In this document: positions 27,233 through 37,203 of the stretch, piece after piece
Layout: each line of letters starts with the position of its first letter
Position numbering within the stretch: position 1 is the first letter of the stretch
Source of the DNA: Vibrio chagasii
GTDB lineage: Bacteria; Pseudomonadota; Gammaproteobacteria; Enterobacterales; Vibrionaceae
Length of the DNA: 64,000 bases
Direction: 5' to 3'
Assembly (NCBI RefSeq): GCF_002954585.1
Contig: NZ_MSCI01000002.1
Coordinates: forward strand, 1,156,089 to 1,220,088
Notes under the pieces: model-generated
Databases searched by the model: none
Told to the model about the DNA's origin: nothing
What the model saw: only the letters and a program-made list of their open reading frames with translations
Program-made: the position numbers and the translations under genes

Positions 27233-29225
27233 TCTCAGGCAGGTCAATGGGGTCGTTATACGCATCAATAATGCAGTTTCGGCCGTTACTTTTTGCCTGA
27301 TATAGAGCTTGGTCAAGCACTGAATAGAGCTCATCGAAGTCACTTAATGCGTTTGAGGTTGCTAAGTAAGCAAAACTCGCGGTTACATTAAGTGGCTTTT
27401 TACTTTCTGATAGAAAAACGGTGCTTGAGATTACATAGTGTAACTCTTCGACTCGTTCTCTTACTTCCGATGGAGTGGTGTCTGTCAGCATTATTACAAA
27501 TTCTTCACCACCCAAGCGACCAAACAACTCTCCGCTCACCAAGTGTTTTCTGATTTGTCTGCTAATGTGGACGAGTGCTCTGTCCCCAGTTGGGTGACCA
27601 TGTTCATCATTGATTTTCTTAAACTTATCTAAGTCTAATAAGATTAGAACATGCTGCTTATTCGTTTCTTGAGAACGCTTGACCTGTTTAATTCGTCTTA
27701 TGATTTCAGTTCTGTTGTACGCTTTGGTCATAGAGTCAATCGCAGCTTTTGAGCGAATTGTTCTATTCGCGAATACCATAAAACTCGCACCACATAACAA
27801 CAGAATCACAATGATGTTGTAAACCCAGCGTTGGCGCTCCATTTTTTCGATATGAAGGCGATCAATGTTCGCTTGGTGTAGCAATAAGGATCTCTCTAGT
27901 TCTTGTTCATATTTGATATGAGCAATATCGAGCGCTTCGAGTGCGAGTCGGTTGTCTGTATCTCGCGCCTCCATTTGAATGGATGCATATCGTTGATAAT
28001 AGATAAACGCTTGTTGGTAATCATCAAGTGCTTTGTGTATCTCAGATAATTGAAGCAGAGCTTGAGCTGTGTATTTGTGTCTTGATATCTGCTCCGCTAA
28101 CTTCAAAGCTTGCTCGGCATAATTAAGTGCCTCAGCCATGAGCTTCTTCTCTTCGAACATATCACTGACTGCCAGATAAGCATTGATACGAATCCCGTCA
28201 TTGTTCAACTCATTGGCAGCCTCGAGTGACTCTACTAAATAGCTTCGCGCTAAATCATACTTTTGTGTTTGCGTATAAGCTTTACCTAACCCTAAGCTAG
28301 TGAGTGCCATGCCGTAGTTATGGGATGATTCTCTTAGTAATTTCTGCGCTTTTTCAAAATGATGAATCGCTAAGTCGCTTTGGCTTTGGTTTAAATAGAG
28401 ATCAGCAAGGCTGTGATGAACCTGAGCCTTCATTAGGCCGGAAGCATCAGCTCTAAGGGCAAGCGCTTCCTCTAGGTATTGAGTTGATTTTTCATACTGT
28501 TTTAGCTCTTTGAGTAAGTTACCAATATCGTTGTAAACCCCAGAGATATCATGTCCTTTTGGAAATGCCTTGATCAAAGAGAGATAGGCATTTAACGCTG
28601 TATGGTAGTCACTGCGAAAATGATGATTGTTAGCGATGACCCGATAAGTAATGAACTTGGGCAGCACAGGATCGATGGCATCATGTAAGTCGGATTCAAG
28701 CCCTGAGCAATAGTAGTTTGCTTGGTGATATTTAGCTTGTTCGTTTAGGGAGCGACATAATTGGTACTTGAGCAGTGCTTTGCCGGTTGAATCGCTACGA
28801 GATTGCATTTTTGCTAACAGCATTAGGAAGCGTTGTTGTGCGAGCTCATACTGTCCTTGGCTGTCTTCAACGAGCGCGGCAACAAACGCTTGCTCTATGG
28901 CTTGATACTCACTGTCGTTAGATGCAATGCCATAAAATGGTTGATCTCGCTCGCTCATGTATTGATATAACAGACCTGAAAGGTAGAGCTTTTCTCCATA
29001 CGAGTTTGTACTCATGTAGCGTGTTTGAAGCATGGTAAGTGCACGGGAAGGAGAGTAGCTCAATGTCGTGAGATAGAGTGCATTCCAATCAGCATTTGGA
29101 GTGTCGATACCAGCCGTATTTGGCAAAGTGATAGATGAGTCTGAAGAGCGACTTGGAGTGACTGGTTGGCTGTGGATCGCAAAGCTAACCAAGAACATAA
29201 AGCTAAAAAAAATCGAACGAGTCAC
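27192..29225 (-). CDS. TPR-containing membrane diguanylate cyclase (GGDEF)
   Basis: Makes c-di-GMP from GTP. A 677-residue protein with a signal peptide (1-19), a long periplasmic part made of TPR helices (about 60-450; repeats such as [14 protein letters not shown] and [12 protein letters not shown]), one membrane helix near 470-490, and a GGDEF domain. The active-site motif is GGEEF (near residue 571), which is normal for active enzymes. The RxxD inhibitory site is missing (VSGE at the expected spot), so product inhibition may be weak. Monocistronic. Its 3' end overlaps that of queC, so no terminator separates the two. Confidence 0.92.
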   Translation of the reverse strand: MTRSIFFSFMFLVSFAIHSQPVTPSRSSDSSITLPNTAGIDTPNADWNALYLTTLSYSPSRALTMLQTRYMSTNSYGEKLYLSGLLYQYMSERDQPFYGIASNDSEYQAIEQAFVAALVEDSQGQYELAQQRFLMLLAKMQSRSDSTGKALLKYQLCRSLNEQAKYHQANYYCSGLESDLHDAIDPVLPKFITYRVIANNHHFRSDYHTALNAYLSLIKAFPKGHDISGVYNDIGNLLKELKQYEKSTQYLEEALALRADASGLMKAQVHHSLADLYLNQSQSDLAIHHFEKAQKLLRESSHNYGMALTSLGLGKAYTQTQKYDLARSYLVESLEAANELNNDGIRINAYLAVSDMFEEKKLMAEALNYAEQALKLAEQISRHKYTAQALLQLSEIHKALDDYQQAFIYYQRYASIQMEARDTDNRLALEALDIAHIKYEQELERSLLLHQANIDRLHIEKMERQRWVYNIIVILLLCGASFMVFANRTIRSKAAIDSMTKAYNRTEIIRRIKQVKRSQETNKQHVLILLDLDKFKKINDEHGHPTGDRALVHISRQIRKHLVSGELFGRLGGEEFVIMLTDTTPSEVRERVEELHYVISSTVFLSESKKPLNVTASFAYLATSNALSDFDELYSVLDQALYQAKSNGRNCIIDAYNDPIDLPEIIYSQPAFEPIQP

Positions 29226-29351
29226 AAGGAACTATCAATCAGGATAAAGAACGAAATTCTATGATTAGTTTGATCTTGCTTCAAATTTTGAGGGGTGTTT
29301 GTGAGAGGTATTGCGAACTAGATCTCTAATTTATTCAGTTTTATCAGAGAT

Positions 29352-29382
29352 ATCGGCCGCACGATTCGTACGGCCGATATTT
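29352..29382. terminator. Strong hairpin after the DUF2750 gene
   Basis: A 10-bp perfect stem (ATATCGGCCG / CGGCCGATAT) around an 11-base loop, four bases after the DUF2750 stop on the minus strand. The U tract is poor, so it may act as a 3' stabiliser as much as a terminator. Confidence 0.65.
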
Positions 29383-29386
29383 GAAA

Positions 29387-29737
29387 TTAGATGTATAATT
29401 TCGCTAGGTCAGAAGGCTCAAGCTCTTTGCCTTCTAGAGATTCGTTCCAGTTAACACCTACTAGTACGCCATCTTCAGCAAGAGTTAGTAGCCAATCTTC
29501 TACAAAGATGTCTAGCGGGATTTCTAGTACTTCAAAGTCAGCCCACTCTTCAACGTTGTGAGTTTGAGCATCTTCTTTTGAAGACCAGAAAGGCATCACT
29601 TCGCTATTTTCGAATTCACTTGAGTCACATGCTAGCCAACCTTCTTCGTTGCGAAGGCCCCATACCAGTTTAGTTTCTTGAGTTTCAGAAACGAAAAGTT
29701 CTAGATTTGCTTGAGTATCAGCTGTTAGTTTGCTCAT
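29387..29737 (-). CDS. DUF2750 domain-containing protein
   Basis: A 116-residue acidic cytoplasmic protein. Whole-length match in character to DUF2750: VWGLRNEEGWLACDS, a FWSSKEDAQ turn and the FVEDWLLTLAEDGVLVGVNW block. No cysteine pair or catalytic motif is seen. Function is unknown for the family. It stands alone, between the diguanylate cyclase and the OmpA-like gene, with hairpins on both sides. Confidence 0.85.
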   Translation of the reverse strand: MSKLTADTQANLELFVSETQETKLVWGLRNEEGWLACDSSEFENSEVMPFWSSKEDAQTHNVEEWADFEVLEIPLDIFVEDWLLTLAEDGVLVGVNWNESLEGKELEPSDLAKLYI

Positions 29738-29816
29738 GGATTAATTCTCTATATTGATAACGTGGCAAGATTAACATTATAGACGGCTTAGGTACATGCT
29801 ATTCAAGGAATTATCA

Positions 29817-29856
29817 CCATACTGAAACGTTAACTTAAGATAACGTTTCAGTATGG
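29817..29856. repeat. 16-bp perfect inverted repeat after the OmpA-like gene
   Basis: CCATACTGAAACGTTA (29817-29832) pairs perfectly with 29841-29856 around an 8-base loop. It lies 16 bases after the stop of the minus-strand OmpA-like gene, so it can act as its 3' hairpin, but no U tract follows. Confidence 0.85.
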
Positions 29857-29872
29857 TTAGGTGCGACGACAG

Positions 29873-30490
29873 TTACTTCTTAATCTTAGTGAAGATGTGC
29901 CACTCTTCTTTGATATTTCCTTTAAACCCGGCAACAGAAGCAACGACTTTACGGTGAAGTGCGTGGTTAATTTCAGTGTCATTACTACTGAACTCAACAT
30001 CACCATGGCCAACGATGTTGACTCTAGAAGGTTGAATGCCGTTACTGATAAGTGCGCGTCTAGCGTTGGCAGCACGCTCTTTTGACAACTTTAGATTATG
30101 TTCGGCATTACCTACCTTACTGGCGTAACCTTGCAATTCAATAGTGGTGCTTTCGTAACGCTTCAAAAAGGCAGCCATCTGGCGTATCTGGTTAAGGAAA
30201 GCTGGGTTAATTTCTGTAGAGTTATTAGCGAAGAGTATATGGAGCTCTTTCTTCTCCGACGACTCGAAATATGAACCACAACCGTCGTTATCTATTTCTG
30301 CACCAATCTGCGTATCAGCACACAGATCACGCGCATTGATAACGCCATCGTTGTCGTCATCTTGCAGATCGTAAATTTGAGTGACAGGCGGAAGCGCACG
30401 ATACTCAAATTCATCCTCATTGTTGTCAGCTAAAGCATGGGTAGATACAACCACGAAGCAAAGCGATAAAACCGTGTTTGTTAGCTTCAT
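29873..30490 (-). CDS. OmpA-family peptidoglycan-binding protein linked to a type I secretion channel
   Basis: A 205-residue exported protein. Signal peptide 1-22 (ends HALA), then a calcium-binding type-3 repeat-like stretch (DLQDDDNDGV, DLCADT, DNDGCG) and an OmpA C-terminal domain (about 85-190; LHILFANNST...YASKVGNAEHNLKLSKERA) that binds peptidoglycan. There is no lipobox. Its ATG overlaps the last base of the TolC-like stop codon, so the two are translationally coupled. Such OmpA-like genes commonly accompany the TolC-type channels used by large RTX adhesins, here the gene at 32199 on the other side. Confidence 0.9.
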   Translation of the reverse strand: MKLTNTVLSLCFVVVSTHALADNNEDEFEYRALPPVTQIYDLQDDDNDGVINARDLCADTQIGAEIDNDGCGSYFESSEKKELHILFANNSTEINPAFLNQIRQMAAFLKRYESTTIELQGYASKVGNAEHNLKLSKERAANARRALISNGIQPSRVNIVGHGDVEFSSNDTEINHALHRKVVASVAGFKGNIKEEWHIFTKIKK

Positions 30491-31797
30491 TAATATTCCA
30501 CCTTTTCATTCCATTCTTCAGGGATCTCAACTCGTAAGCCGGTAAGTAGATTGCCAGTTGCGTTCATCACGCGATATTTTGCGTATTGCTCGTCATACTT
30601 GGCATCTAAATAGCCTTTACGAGCTTCAAACAATTCATTCTCGGTGTTAAGCAAATCGAGAAGGGTACGTTTACCGATGCGATACTGCTTCTCATAGGAG
30701 ATAACGGTATCTGATGCCGAGTCTACGTGATCAGATAGGAACTCTTTTTGTTGAACGGTTAGGTCAAGCGCACTCCAGGAAAGGCGCAAACTCTCTTCGA
30801 CATTGCGATAAGTGCTTTCACGGAGATCTTTGGCTTTATTCAGTTGGTAGGCTGCACTTTCAGCGCGGTCTTGATCTGAACCACCGTTGTAAAGGTTGTA
30901 CCTCAAGCGAACCATTGCAGAGAACTCATCACTACTGCCTTCTGTACCACCGGCATCATCACGCCAGGTTTGAGCGGCCTCAAAAGACACGGTTGGGTAG
31001 TTAGTGCTTTTCGATTGCTTATATTGAAACTTTGCAGAGTCAACGTCGGCTTGCGCTATCTTGATTACCGGGTGTTGATTGAATGCTTTTGCCAATGCAC
31101 CATCGATTGTGTATGGAATAGCTCCCGCATCAGCGCGAGGGAAGGTGAGACCTAGTGGAGATTGACCAACAAGTCGCTTGAATTGAGTATGGGTATCAAA
31201 CAGGTTATTTTGAGCCGCCAGTAGGTTGCCATGTGCTTTTGCAATACGAGCTTCTACTTGAGACATATCTGCTGTCGAGCCAATTCCTGACTCCACGCGC
31301 TTACGAATATCACTGTATATCTCTTTGTGTGTCGCTAAGTTGCTTTCTGAGAGAGAAAGAACTTCATAAGCTTTAACTGCGTCAAGATACACTTTTGTTA
31401 CTTCAAGTGCTATGTCCTGGGCGTTAGATAACAGTTGATAGCGCACAGACTCAGCGTCAGCCGCAGTACGATCGATGTCATTTGACATATTAGCCCCATC
31501 CCATATCAATTGGGTTAACGTAATCGTTGCTTCTTTTCGTGTTAGGTCGGTGGTGTCTTGGTTGGTCGCGAGATCAGTATGTTCATAACCAATACCTCCA
31601 TCTAAATCGATACTTGGTCGATAGGCTCCCCCTGATGCATCATTCAAGTAACGTTTACTAATATACTCGTTGTAAGCACTTTTGATTTCAGGGTTACTTT
31701 CTAAAGTAAATGCTACGGCCTGTTCTAAGGTTTGTGCACTAGCGGGCAAGCTTAATGCTATTGCTAATCCTAATGTTGTTACTTGAGTGCAATTCAA
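30490..31797 (-). CDS. TolC-family outer-membrane channel for type I secretion (LapE/agglutination type)
   Basis: Outer-membrane tunnel protein, 435 residues from the TTG at 31797. That TTG is chosen because GGGGAG lies seven bases ahead and it gives a clean signal peptide (ends PASA); a longer frame to 31875 has no such signals. Mature start TLEQAVAFTLESNPEIKSAYNEY and the late LLDLLNTENELFEARKGYLDAKYDE helices are typical of the LapE/AggA branch. It diverges from the retention-module adhesin and is coupled to the OmpA-like gene. The ABC and membrane-fusion subunits are not in this window. Confidence 0.92.
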   Translation of the reverse strand: MNCTQVTTLGLAIALSLPASAQTLEQAVAFTLESNPEIKSAYNEYISKRYLNDASGGAYRPSIDLDGGIGYEHTDLATNQDTTDLTRKEATITLTQLIWDGANMSNDIDRTAADAESVRYQLLSNAQDIALEVTKVYLDAVKAYEVLSLSESNLATHKEIYSDIRKRVESGIGSTADMSQVEARIAKAHGNLLAAQNNLFDTHTQFKRLVGQSPLGLTFPRADAGAIPYTIDGALAKAFNQHPVIKIAQADVDSAKFQYKQSKSTNYPTVSFEAAQTWRDDAGGTEGSSDEFSAMVRLRYNLYNGGSDQDRAESAAYQLNKAKDLRESTYRNVEESLRLSWSALDLTVQQKEFLSDHVDSASDTVISYEKQYRIGKRTLLDLLNTENELFEARKGYLDAKYDEQYAKYRVMNATGNLLTGLRVEIPEEWNEKVEY

Positions 31798-32198
31798 TTT
31801 CCATCTCCCCAAATGGACTGGCACCAAAATCTGAGCTTTACTTGATAAAGACACAAAATTTAGGTGAACCGCCAAAAAAATAACGTTCGCTCTAGAAGCT
31901 GACGTAAATAGTTGTAAATTTGTTAACCGATCATCGTGCGTTTTATTTTGATTTTGAGCACTGAAATCTTTTATTTGTATTCGAATTATCTTTCGCTAAC
32001 ACAATAACTTATATTGATGTTTTAGACACCTGAATTGTTACTTGTTGTGAGCATTGTCATTAACTTGCATTTAAGGTTGTTAAATAATGGAATCATAACT
32101 ATGAATGATGTGTTTGTAGGTGTTATATTCTAACTAATATTATAAAAAGATGTCACTATTTTGACGTCGATGACAAAAGATGGGTTTTAGGGGTTAAT
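31798..32198. other. Divergent promoter region between TolC-like gene and RTX adhesin
   Basis: A 401-base AT-rich region without a supported gene. It must hold the back-to-back promoters of the secretion channel and the adhesin. A short GACGTC palindrome lies at 32162-32167 and an AT-rich stretch (ATATTATAAAAAG) at about 32136-32148. AGGGG five bases before ATG 32199 is the adhesin ribosome site. No c-di-GMP riboswitch consensus was recognised. Confidence 0.55.
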
Positions 32199-35100
32199 AT
32201 GGACATGACGACTTTGAATTTGGCTGGTGCACTAGCACTGGGCCAGCGCATTGTTATTTCAACAGATGGCACGATTAAAGTCCTAGAAGAAGGTGAGTCA
32301 CTTCAGGCGGGAGATGTCATCTTAGAATCTCTTAATGAATCAAATAGCCCTGAAGTTTCCGCGAAGCGATTCTCACCAGAGGATGGTGAGATTGAACTCG
32401 ACCAAGATATTGCTGATGTATTTGCAGCCTTAGAAGAAGGTCAAGACCCTGCAGAATTAGGTGAAGAGTTCGCAACCGCTGCTGGTCAAAATGGTTCAAG
32501 TCCAGGCACCAGCGGTACCATTGAGCGAGATGGTGAAGAAACTATCCCTGATACCGAGTTCGTAACCGAAGGCTTCGAAGCGTTGGGCATGTCCCGCACT
32601 CAAAGTTTAAGCCTTCTTGATGCCTATCGTTCTATCTCAGAATCTTCAACTGAATCTAATAGCGCCCCTCTATTTACAGATGCTAACAATGTCGTTGTCG
32701 GAGATTCTGTCCCTTTCACAACGGATGAAGATACCCCTGTTAGCGGTACATTAAGGGCTTCTGACGACGATAATGATGCTCTTACGTTTAGCTTGTCACA
32801 ATCTCCCGACAACGGCTCAGTTGTTTTAAACAGTGACGGAAGCTGGACTTACACTCCAAACGATGACTTCAATGGTGAGGATAGTTTCTCTGTCATAGTA
32901 TCCGATGGCCAAGGCGGTACTGATACGATCACCGTAAATGTTGGTGTTAACCCAACCAACGACACGCCAATCATCACAGACGCCAATGGCAATCCACTCG
33001 GCGATAGTATTTCTGCAACTACCGACGAAGATACTCCAGTCAGCGGTAGCTTATCAGCATTAGACACTGATGGTGATTCATTAAACTTCTCTAAAGGCAC
33101 TGATCCATCCAACGGCACCGTCGTTGTCGATGAAAACGGAAACTGGACTTACACACCAAACGAAAATTACAACGGTAATGATAGCTTCACTGTTGTTGTT
33201 AGCGATGGAAGTGGCGGAACAGACACTATTACTGTTGATGTTGGTGTGGAGGAAATCAATGACGGCCCAACCATCGATGTGGTGGCAGAGGCAGCGTTCA
33301 ATGAAAACGACGCGGCGGTAGATACCGTGGTGGCGACGTTCACGGCGTCGGATGAAGAAGACGGCACACCAAGTGTGGCCTTCACGCCGGGCACAAACAC
33401 CGATGGTTACTACGCGATCAGCGGCACCGATGTGGTACTGACGCAAGCGGGTGTTGACGCGGTGAATGCAGGCGAGACACTGCCAGCGGTGAGCCTAACG
33501 GCGACCGATAGCGACAATGCGACGGCGGTTGACAGCGATACACCAACTTATAACGCTCAAAATGATGGCCCAGAGGCAGATAACTTCACGGAAACAACTG
33601 TCGACTGCGTAACATCTGTTGATTTCGCACCACATACAAGCGATGAAGAGGATGACGCGGCGGGAATTGAAACTTCGGTTATCGTCGAGAGTGATCCTAT
33701 CTTTGGTACACTATATGAAGTGGCAGATGATGGTACTAAAACTGAGGTTGTGGTTGGACAAGAGTATGGTGATGCTGACAATTTTGAATATGTTTTAGAT
33801 GCAGATATTGCTGACCAACTTAGCTTTAGTGCATCTGATCTTGCTTCTGATATTGATACATCAAACGGAAGCACATCGATTTCTTATTTTAACGATCTTA
33901 TTTCGATTTCTGCTGGTACATACACGGGAAGTTCACCTGTTGGTAACGATGTAGTTAGTAACCCTGGGGTTTACTTGAATTACGATGGCTATAGTGTAGA
34001 AGATGGTTTTGGTGTATCAACAAGTAAGAACGGAAGTAGCGAACTTGACGTAACCTCGAAAGAATTCATTTCTGTCGATTTTGGGAATAGTGGTGCGGAA
34101 ATTTTGTCTGCTAATCTAGATTTCGGTAGCGTTTATGGGAATTACAACCCTAACAGTAGCGCTGACGGTGAGATTAACGTTGTTGCATTGGACTCTGATG
34201 GTAACGTTGTTGGTACGTTCAACTTCAATACTGAAAACAATTCCAATTTCGGCGACGAGTATACGTTATCCATTGATTCTAGCGGTAATGCCACAGTTAA
34301 TGTCTCGATTCCTGATGGTAATGGTGGGTTTATTCCGTTTACTGAACTAAGAGTTTTCACAACTCAAGATGGATCATCGAACCCTAATAGAAATTCAAAT
34401 ATTACCTTTAAAGGCGTTGAGGTAGTTGATGCAAAAGTTACAGAGACTATTGATTACAAAGCAGAAGACTCTAGTGACTTAGAGAGTTCAACAGCGCAAG
34501 TTACGATTGAGACGGAATCTATCGTGAAGCCTTCCCCTGAAGTGACTAGTGTCTTGCGTGATGTGTCTGAAGACGCTAGTGCGACACAAGCTGTTGTGGG
34601 GAATATAGCCGTACTCTACGCTGACAGTATTATTTTGCAGGAACCTTCTGAAAGCTACACATCTAATGGGCATGGTATTACTTGGATTTCTTCGAACGCT
34701 GGGCAAACGCTTGTTGGTACTGTCAACGGGTCAGTAATTTTAACTGCGACTATCGATGATGCCGGTAACTATGACTTAAGTTTGAGTGGACCCGTTGATC
34801 ATTTGGATGGCAATACACAGCTAGACCAAATGTCGATCGATATTGGGGTAGTGGCGTCGAACAGCAACGGCAGTCAAACCGGTACTATATCACTCTCTAT
34901 TGCTGACGATACTCCAATTGCGCGGCCAATAATTAATGATTTACAGCCTTCTGCTAAGGCGGGAGCAAACGTACAGCTTATTTTAGATGTATCTGGATCG
35001 ATGGCCTGGGATTCAGTAACTGGTAGTTCGACGGTGACTAATGAATCTCGTCTATCCATTATGCAAGATGCGGCAAAGCAGTTACTTAGCGAGTACCAAA

Positions 35101-37148
35101 GCTTAGGTGTTACACAAGTACAAATAGTCACATTCTCAGGTACTTCTGATGCGCAAAATGGAGCAAGCGGTACGAGTTGGATGTCTGTGACAGAAGCTAT
35201 TGACTTGATAGATAACTTGGCTGCTGGCGGCGCGACTTATTACGACACTGCTATTGATGCGGCTATGGATTACTGGGATGACACTGGAAAGGTCGATGGT
35301 AATCCATCAAACATAACTTATTTCTTGTCTGACGGTGCACCAAACTCTGGCGGTAGCCTAACAGATTCTGAAAAATCGAGTTGGGAGAGCTTTGTAGATT
35401 CCAATGACATTACGGCACTTGCTTACGGTATGGGTGAAGCCGTGCCAATCACTTACCTAGAGGATATAGCATACAATGGTGCTACCGATAGCGAGATCGG
35501 AGCTGTCGTAGTTCCTGATATTACTCAGCTTCCTCCTATTATTTTGCAATCGGTCGTCGATCCTATATCCGGTCAAGTGGTTAACGATGGTAGCAATGGC
35601 TCCATAAGTGGTTTCGGTGCAGATGGTGGCTACGTATCTGAAGTTACCTTTGGTGGGGTGACGGTCAGTTATAATGGTGTAGAGGCCTCTGTTTCTGGTT
35701 TTGATTCTGGTGTGAGTACGGCGATAGACGGAAGCCAAGTTTCTATATTTATTGATGATAGTCACACATTGGTTTTGGATATGGCCACAGGCTCTTATCA
35801 ATTCTTTGCTGCAGTCGTGGACTCAGATATTTCGTTGGATTTCGACTATGAGTTGTCAGATAACGATGGGGATATTAGTAGCAGTAATATGACTTTCAAT
35901 ATAAAAGCTCCGGTGATGGAAGCTAATGACGATGACGTGTCTACTACGGAATTGGTTCCGGTGTTGATTGATGTATTGGCAAATGACTACAACCCACATG
36001 CTTTGACATCGATTTTGACTCTATCAAGCGTAACATTACTAAATCCAGCGCTCGGCCAAGTTTCAATCGTTGATGGACAAGTGTTGTTCGTACCTAGTGA
36101 TAATGCTAATGCCGGTGATGTCGTTGAAATTTCATACACTGCAACGGATAAAAATGGAAATAGTGATAGCGCTACTATGTCGGTTTCGATAACAGCGCAT
36201 AGCGGTAACACAATATCTGACGGAAACGGTATAAATGCGGTATATATGCCACAAGGGATTGTTTCAAGTAATCATGGCGACAATTGGCAAAGTCAGCCAG
36301 AACCTTCCATAACGGTTAATGGTGTAAAAGTTGAGCGAGGGCAACAAAATCCTCAGCTTACTGACAACTCCGATTTAATTGTAACAGGTGGCGATAATGA
36401 TCATGTTGAAGGTGGCGATTTCAACGACATTATTCACTTAGGAGATAGTGGCAGTAATGCGGCATTCGATGTTCAAGACGCCGAAGAGTTTGTAGAGGCA
36501 GATGCTTCTCAAATTTATCAAGGAGATTCTGAAGATGGCACACTAGAATCACCTTATGTAGCGCCGAGTTGGGCTGATGTTGGTCAGGGCGGCTCTGGTA
36601 ATGATGTGATTTTGGGTGAAGCCGGCATCGATCTGATATCAGGTGGTTCTGGTGACGATTATTTGTATGGTGGTTCTGAAAATGATTATATTCGTGCTGG
36701 TAGTGGCAGGGATATTGTTATTGGTGGAACAGGCGACGATCACTTGAGAGGTGAAGGTGATGACGACATTCTTATTGGCGGTATTGGTGACGATATCTTA
36801 ACAGGGGATGATGGTGACGATTTGTTCCAGTGGGTTGATCAACCATTCCAGAATGATGTCGATACAATAACTGACTTTACCCTTGATGAAGACCACTTAG
36901 ATATTTCTCAGTTACTACCGAATGAGAATACGATGAGTGATCTATTAGAGCATATTGTTATTGAAAAGGCTTCTGGAAACGACTTAGTTATTACGATTTC
37001 GGAATCGGCAGGTAATACAGGAGATACACAAACGATCGTCCTTGATGGGGCAGCTAACCAGGTTTCTGGCTTGAGCTCAGGAGAGGTGACTGGGCAACAA
37101 TTGAACGACCTGATGAACCAGTTGTTCAAACAGTTACCAGACCAATAA
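32199..37148 (+). CDS. RTX adhesin with LapA-like retention module, cadherin-like repeats, VWA domain and type I secretion signal
   Basis: A 1649-residue surface adhesin. Residues 1-125 form a retention module that should hold the protein in its TolC-type channel; TAAG at 93-96 is the motif cut by LapG-type periplasmic proteases when c-di-GMP falls. Residues about 155-355 are two VCBS/cadherin-like repeats (each with TDEDTPVSG and a NWTYTPN-like strand), then a third, unlike unit to about 455. A von Willebrand A domain has an intact MIDAS DxSxS at Asp930. RTX nonapeptides (GGSGDDYLY type) fill about 1467-1545, followed by the conserved C-terminal secretion domain. It is small for this class. 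Channel and OmpA genes diverge next door; LapD, LapG and the ABC exporter are not in the window. Confidence 0.93.
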   Translation: MDMTTLNLAGALALGQRIVISTDGTIKVLEEGESLQAGDVILESLNESNSPEVSAKRFSPEDGEIELDQDIADVFAALEEGQDPAELGEEFATAAGQNGSSPGTSGTIERDGEETIPDTEFVTEGFEALGMSRTQSLSLLDAYRSISESSTESNSAPLFTDANNVVVGDSVPFTTDEDTPVSGTLRASDDDNDALTFSLSQSPDNGSVVLNSDGSWTYTPNDDFNGEDSFSVIVSDGQGGTDTITVNVGVNPTNDTPIITDANGNPLGDSISATTDEDTPVSGSLSALDTDGDSLNFSKGTDPSNGTVVVDENGNWTYTPNENYNGNDSFTVVVSDGSGGTDTITVDVGVEEINDGPTIDVVAEAAFNENDAAVDTVVATFTASDEEDGTPSVAFTPGTNTDGYYAISGTDVVLTQAGVDAVNAGETLPAVSLTATDSDNATAVDSDTPTYNAQNDGPEADNFTETTVDCVTSVDFAPHTSDEEDDAAGIETSVIVESDPIFGTLYEVADDGTKTEVVVGQEYGDADNFEYVLDADIADQLSFSASDLASDIDTSNGSTSISYFNDLISISAGTYTGSSPVGNDVVSNPGVYLNYDGYSVEDGFGVSTSKNGSSELDVTSKEFISVDFGNSGAEILSANLDFGSVYGNYNPNSSADGEINVVALDSDGNVVGTFNFNTENNSNFGDEYTLSIDSSGNATVNVSIPDGNGGFIPFTELRVFTTQDGSSNPNRNSNITFKGVEVVDAKVTETIDYKAEDSSDLESSTAQVTIETESIVKPSPEVTSVLRDVSEDASATQAVVGNIAVLYADSIILQEPSESYTSNGHGITWISSNAGQTLVGTVNGSVILTATIDDAGNYDLSLSGPVDHLDGNTQLDQMSIDIGVVASNSNGSQTGTISLSIADDTPIARPIINDLQPSAKAGANVQLILDVSGSMAWDSVTGSSTVTNESRLSIMQDAAKQLLSEYQSLGVTQVQIVTFSGTSDAQNGASGTSWMSVTEAIDLIDNLAAGGATYYDTAIDAAMDYWDDTGKVDGNPSNITYFLSDGAPNSGGSLTDSEKSSWESFVDSNDITALAYGMGEAVPITYLEDIAYNGATDSEIGAVVVPDITQLPPIILQSVVDPISGQVVNDGSNGSISGFGADGGYVSEVTFGGVTVSYNGVEASVSGFDSGVSTAIDGSQVSIFIDDSHTLVLDMATGSYQFFAAVVDSDISLDFDYELSDNDGDISSSNMTFNIKAPVMEANDDDVSTTELVPVLIDVLANDYNPHALTSILTLSSVTLLNPALGQVSIVDGQVLFVPSDNANAGDVVEISYTATDKNGNSDSATMSVSITAHSGNTISDGNGINAVYMPQGIVSSNHGDNWQSQPEPSITVNGVKVERGQQNPQLTDNSDLIVTGGDNDHVEGGDFNDIIHLGDSGSNAAFDVQDAEEFVEADASQIYQGDSEDGTLESPYVAPSWADVGQGGSGNDVILGEAGIDLISGGSGDDYLYGGSENDYIRAGSGRDIVIGGTGDDHLRGEGDDDILIGGIGDDILTGDDGDDLFQWVDQPFQNDVDTITDFTLDEDHLDISQLLPNENTMSDLLEHIVIEKASGNDLVITISESAGNTGDTQTIVLDGAANQVSGLSSGEVTGQQLNDLMNQLFKQLPDQ

Positions 37149-37178
37149 TAAAAAAGGGCCGAAAGGCCCTTTTTTATT
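37147..37178. terminator. Bidirectional terminator
   Basis: AAAAAAGGGCC / GGCCCTTTTTT around a GAAA tetraloop, between the convergent adhesin and rlmI genes. Confidence 0.96.
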
Positions 37179-37203
37179 AAGTAGTAATTTAAAACTAGAT
37201 AGC

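Noticed and set aside
31798..31875. Longer N-terminus of the TolC-like protein from ATG 31875
   Set aside because: It would put 26 odd residues before the signal peptide, while TTG 31797 has GGGGAG seven bases upstream.
33081..33446. Long open frames antisense to the adhesin repeats
   Set aside because: Repetitive GC-rich coding DNA gives long shadow frames; they have no ribosome sites and no family features.
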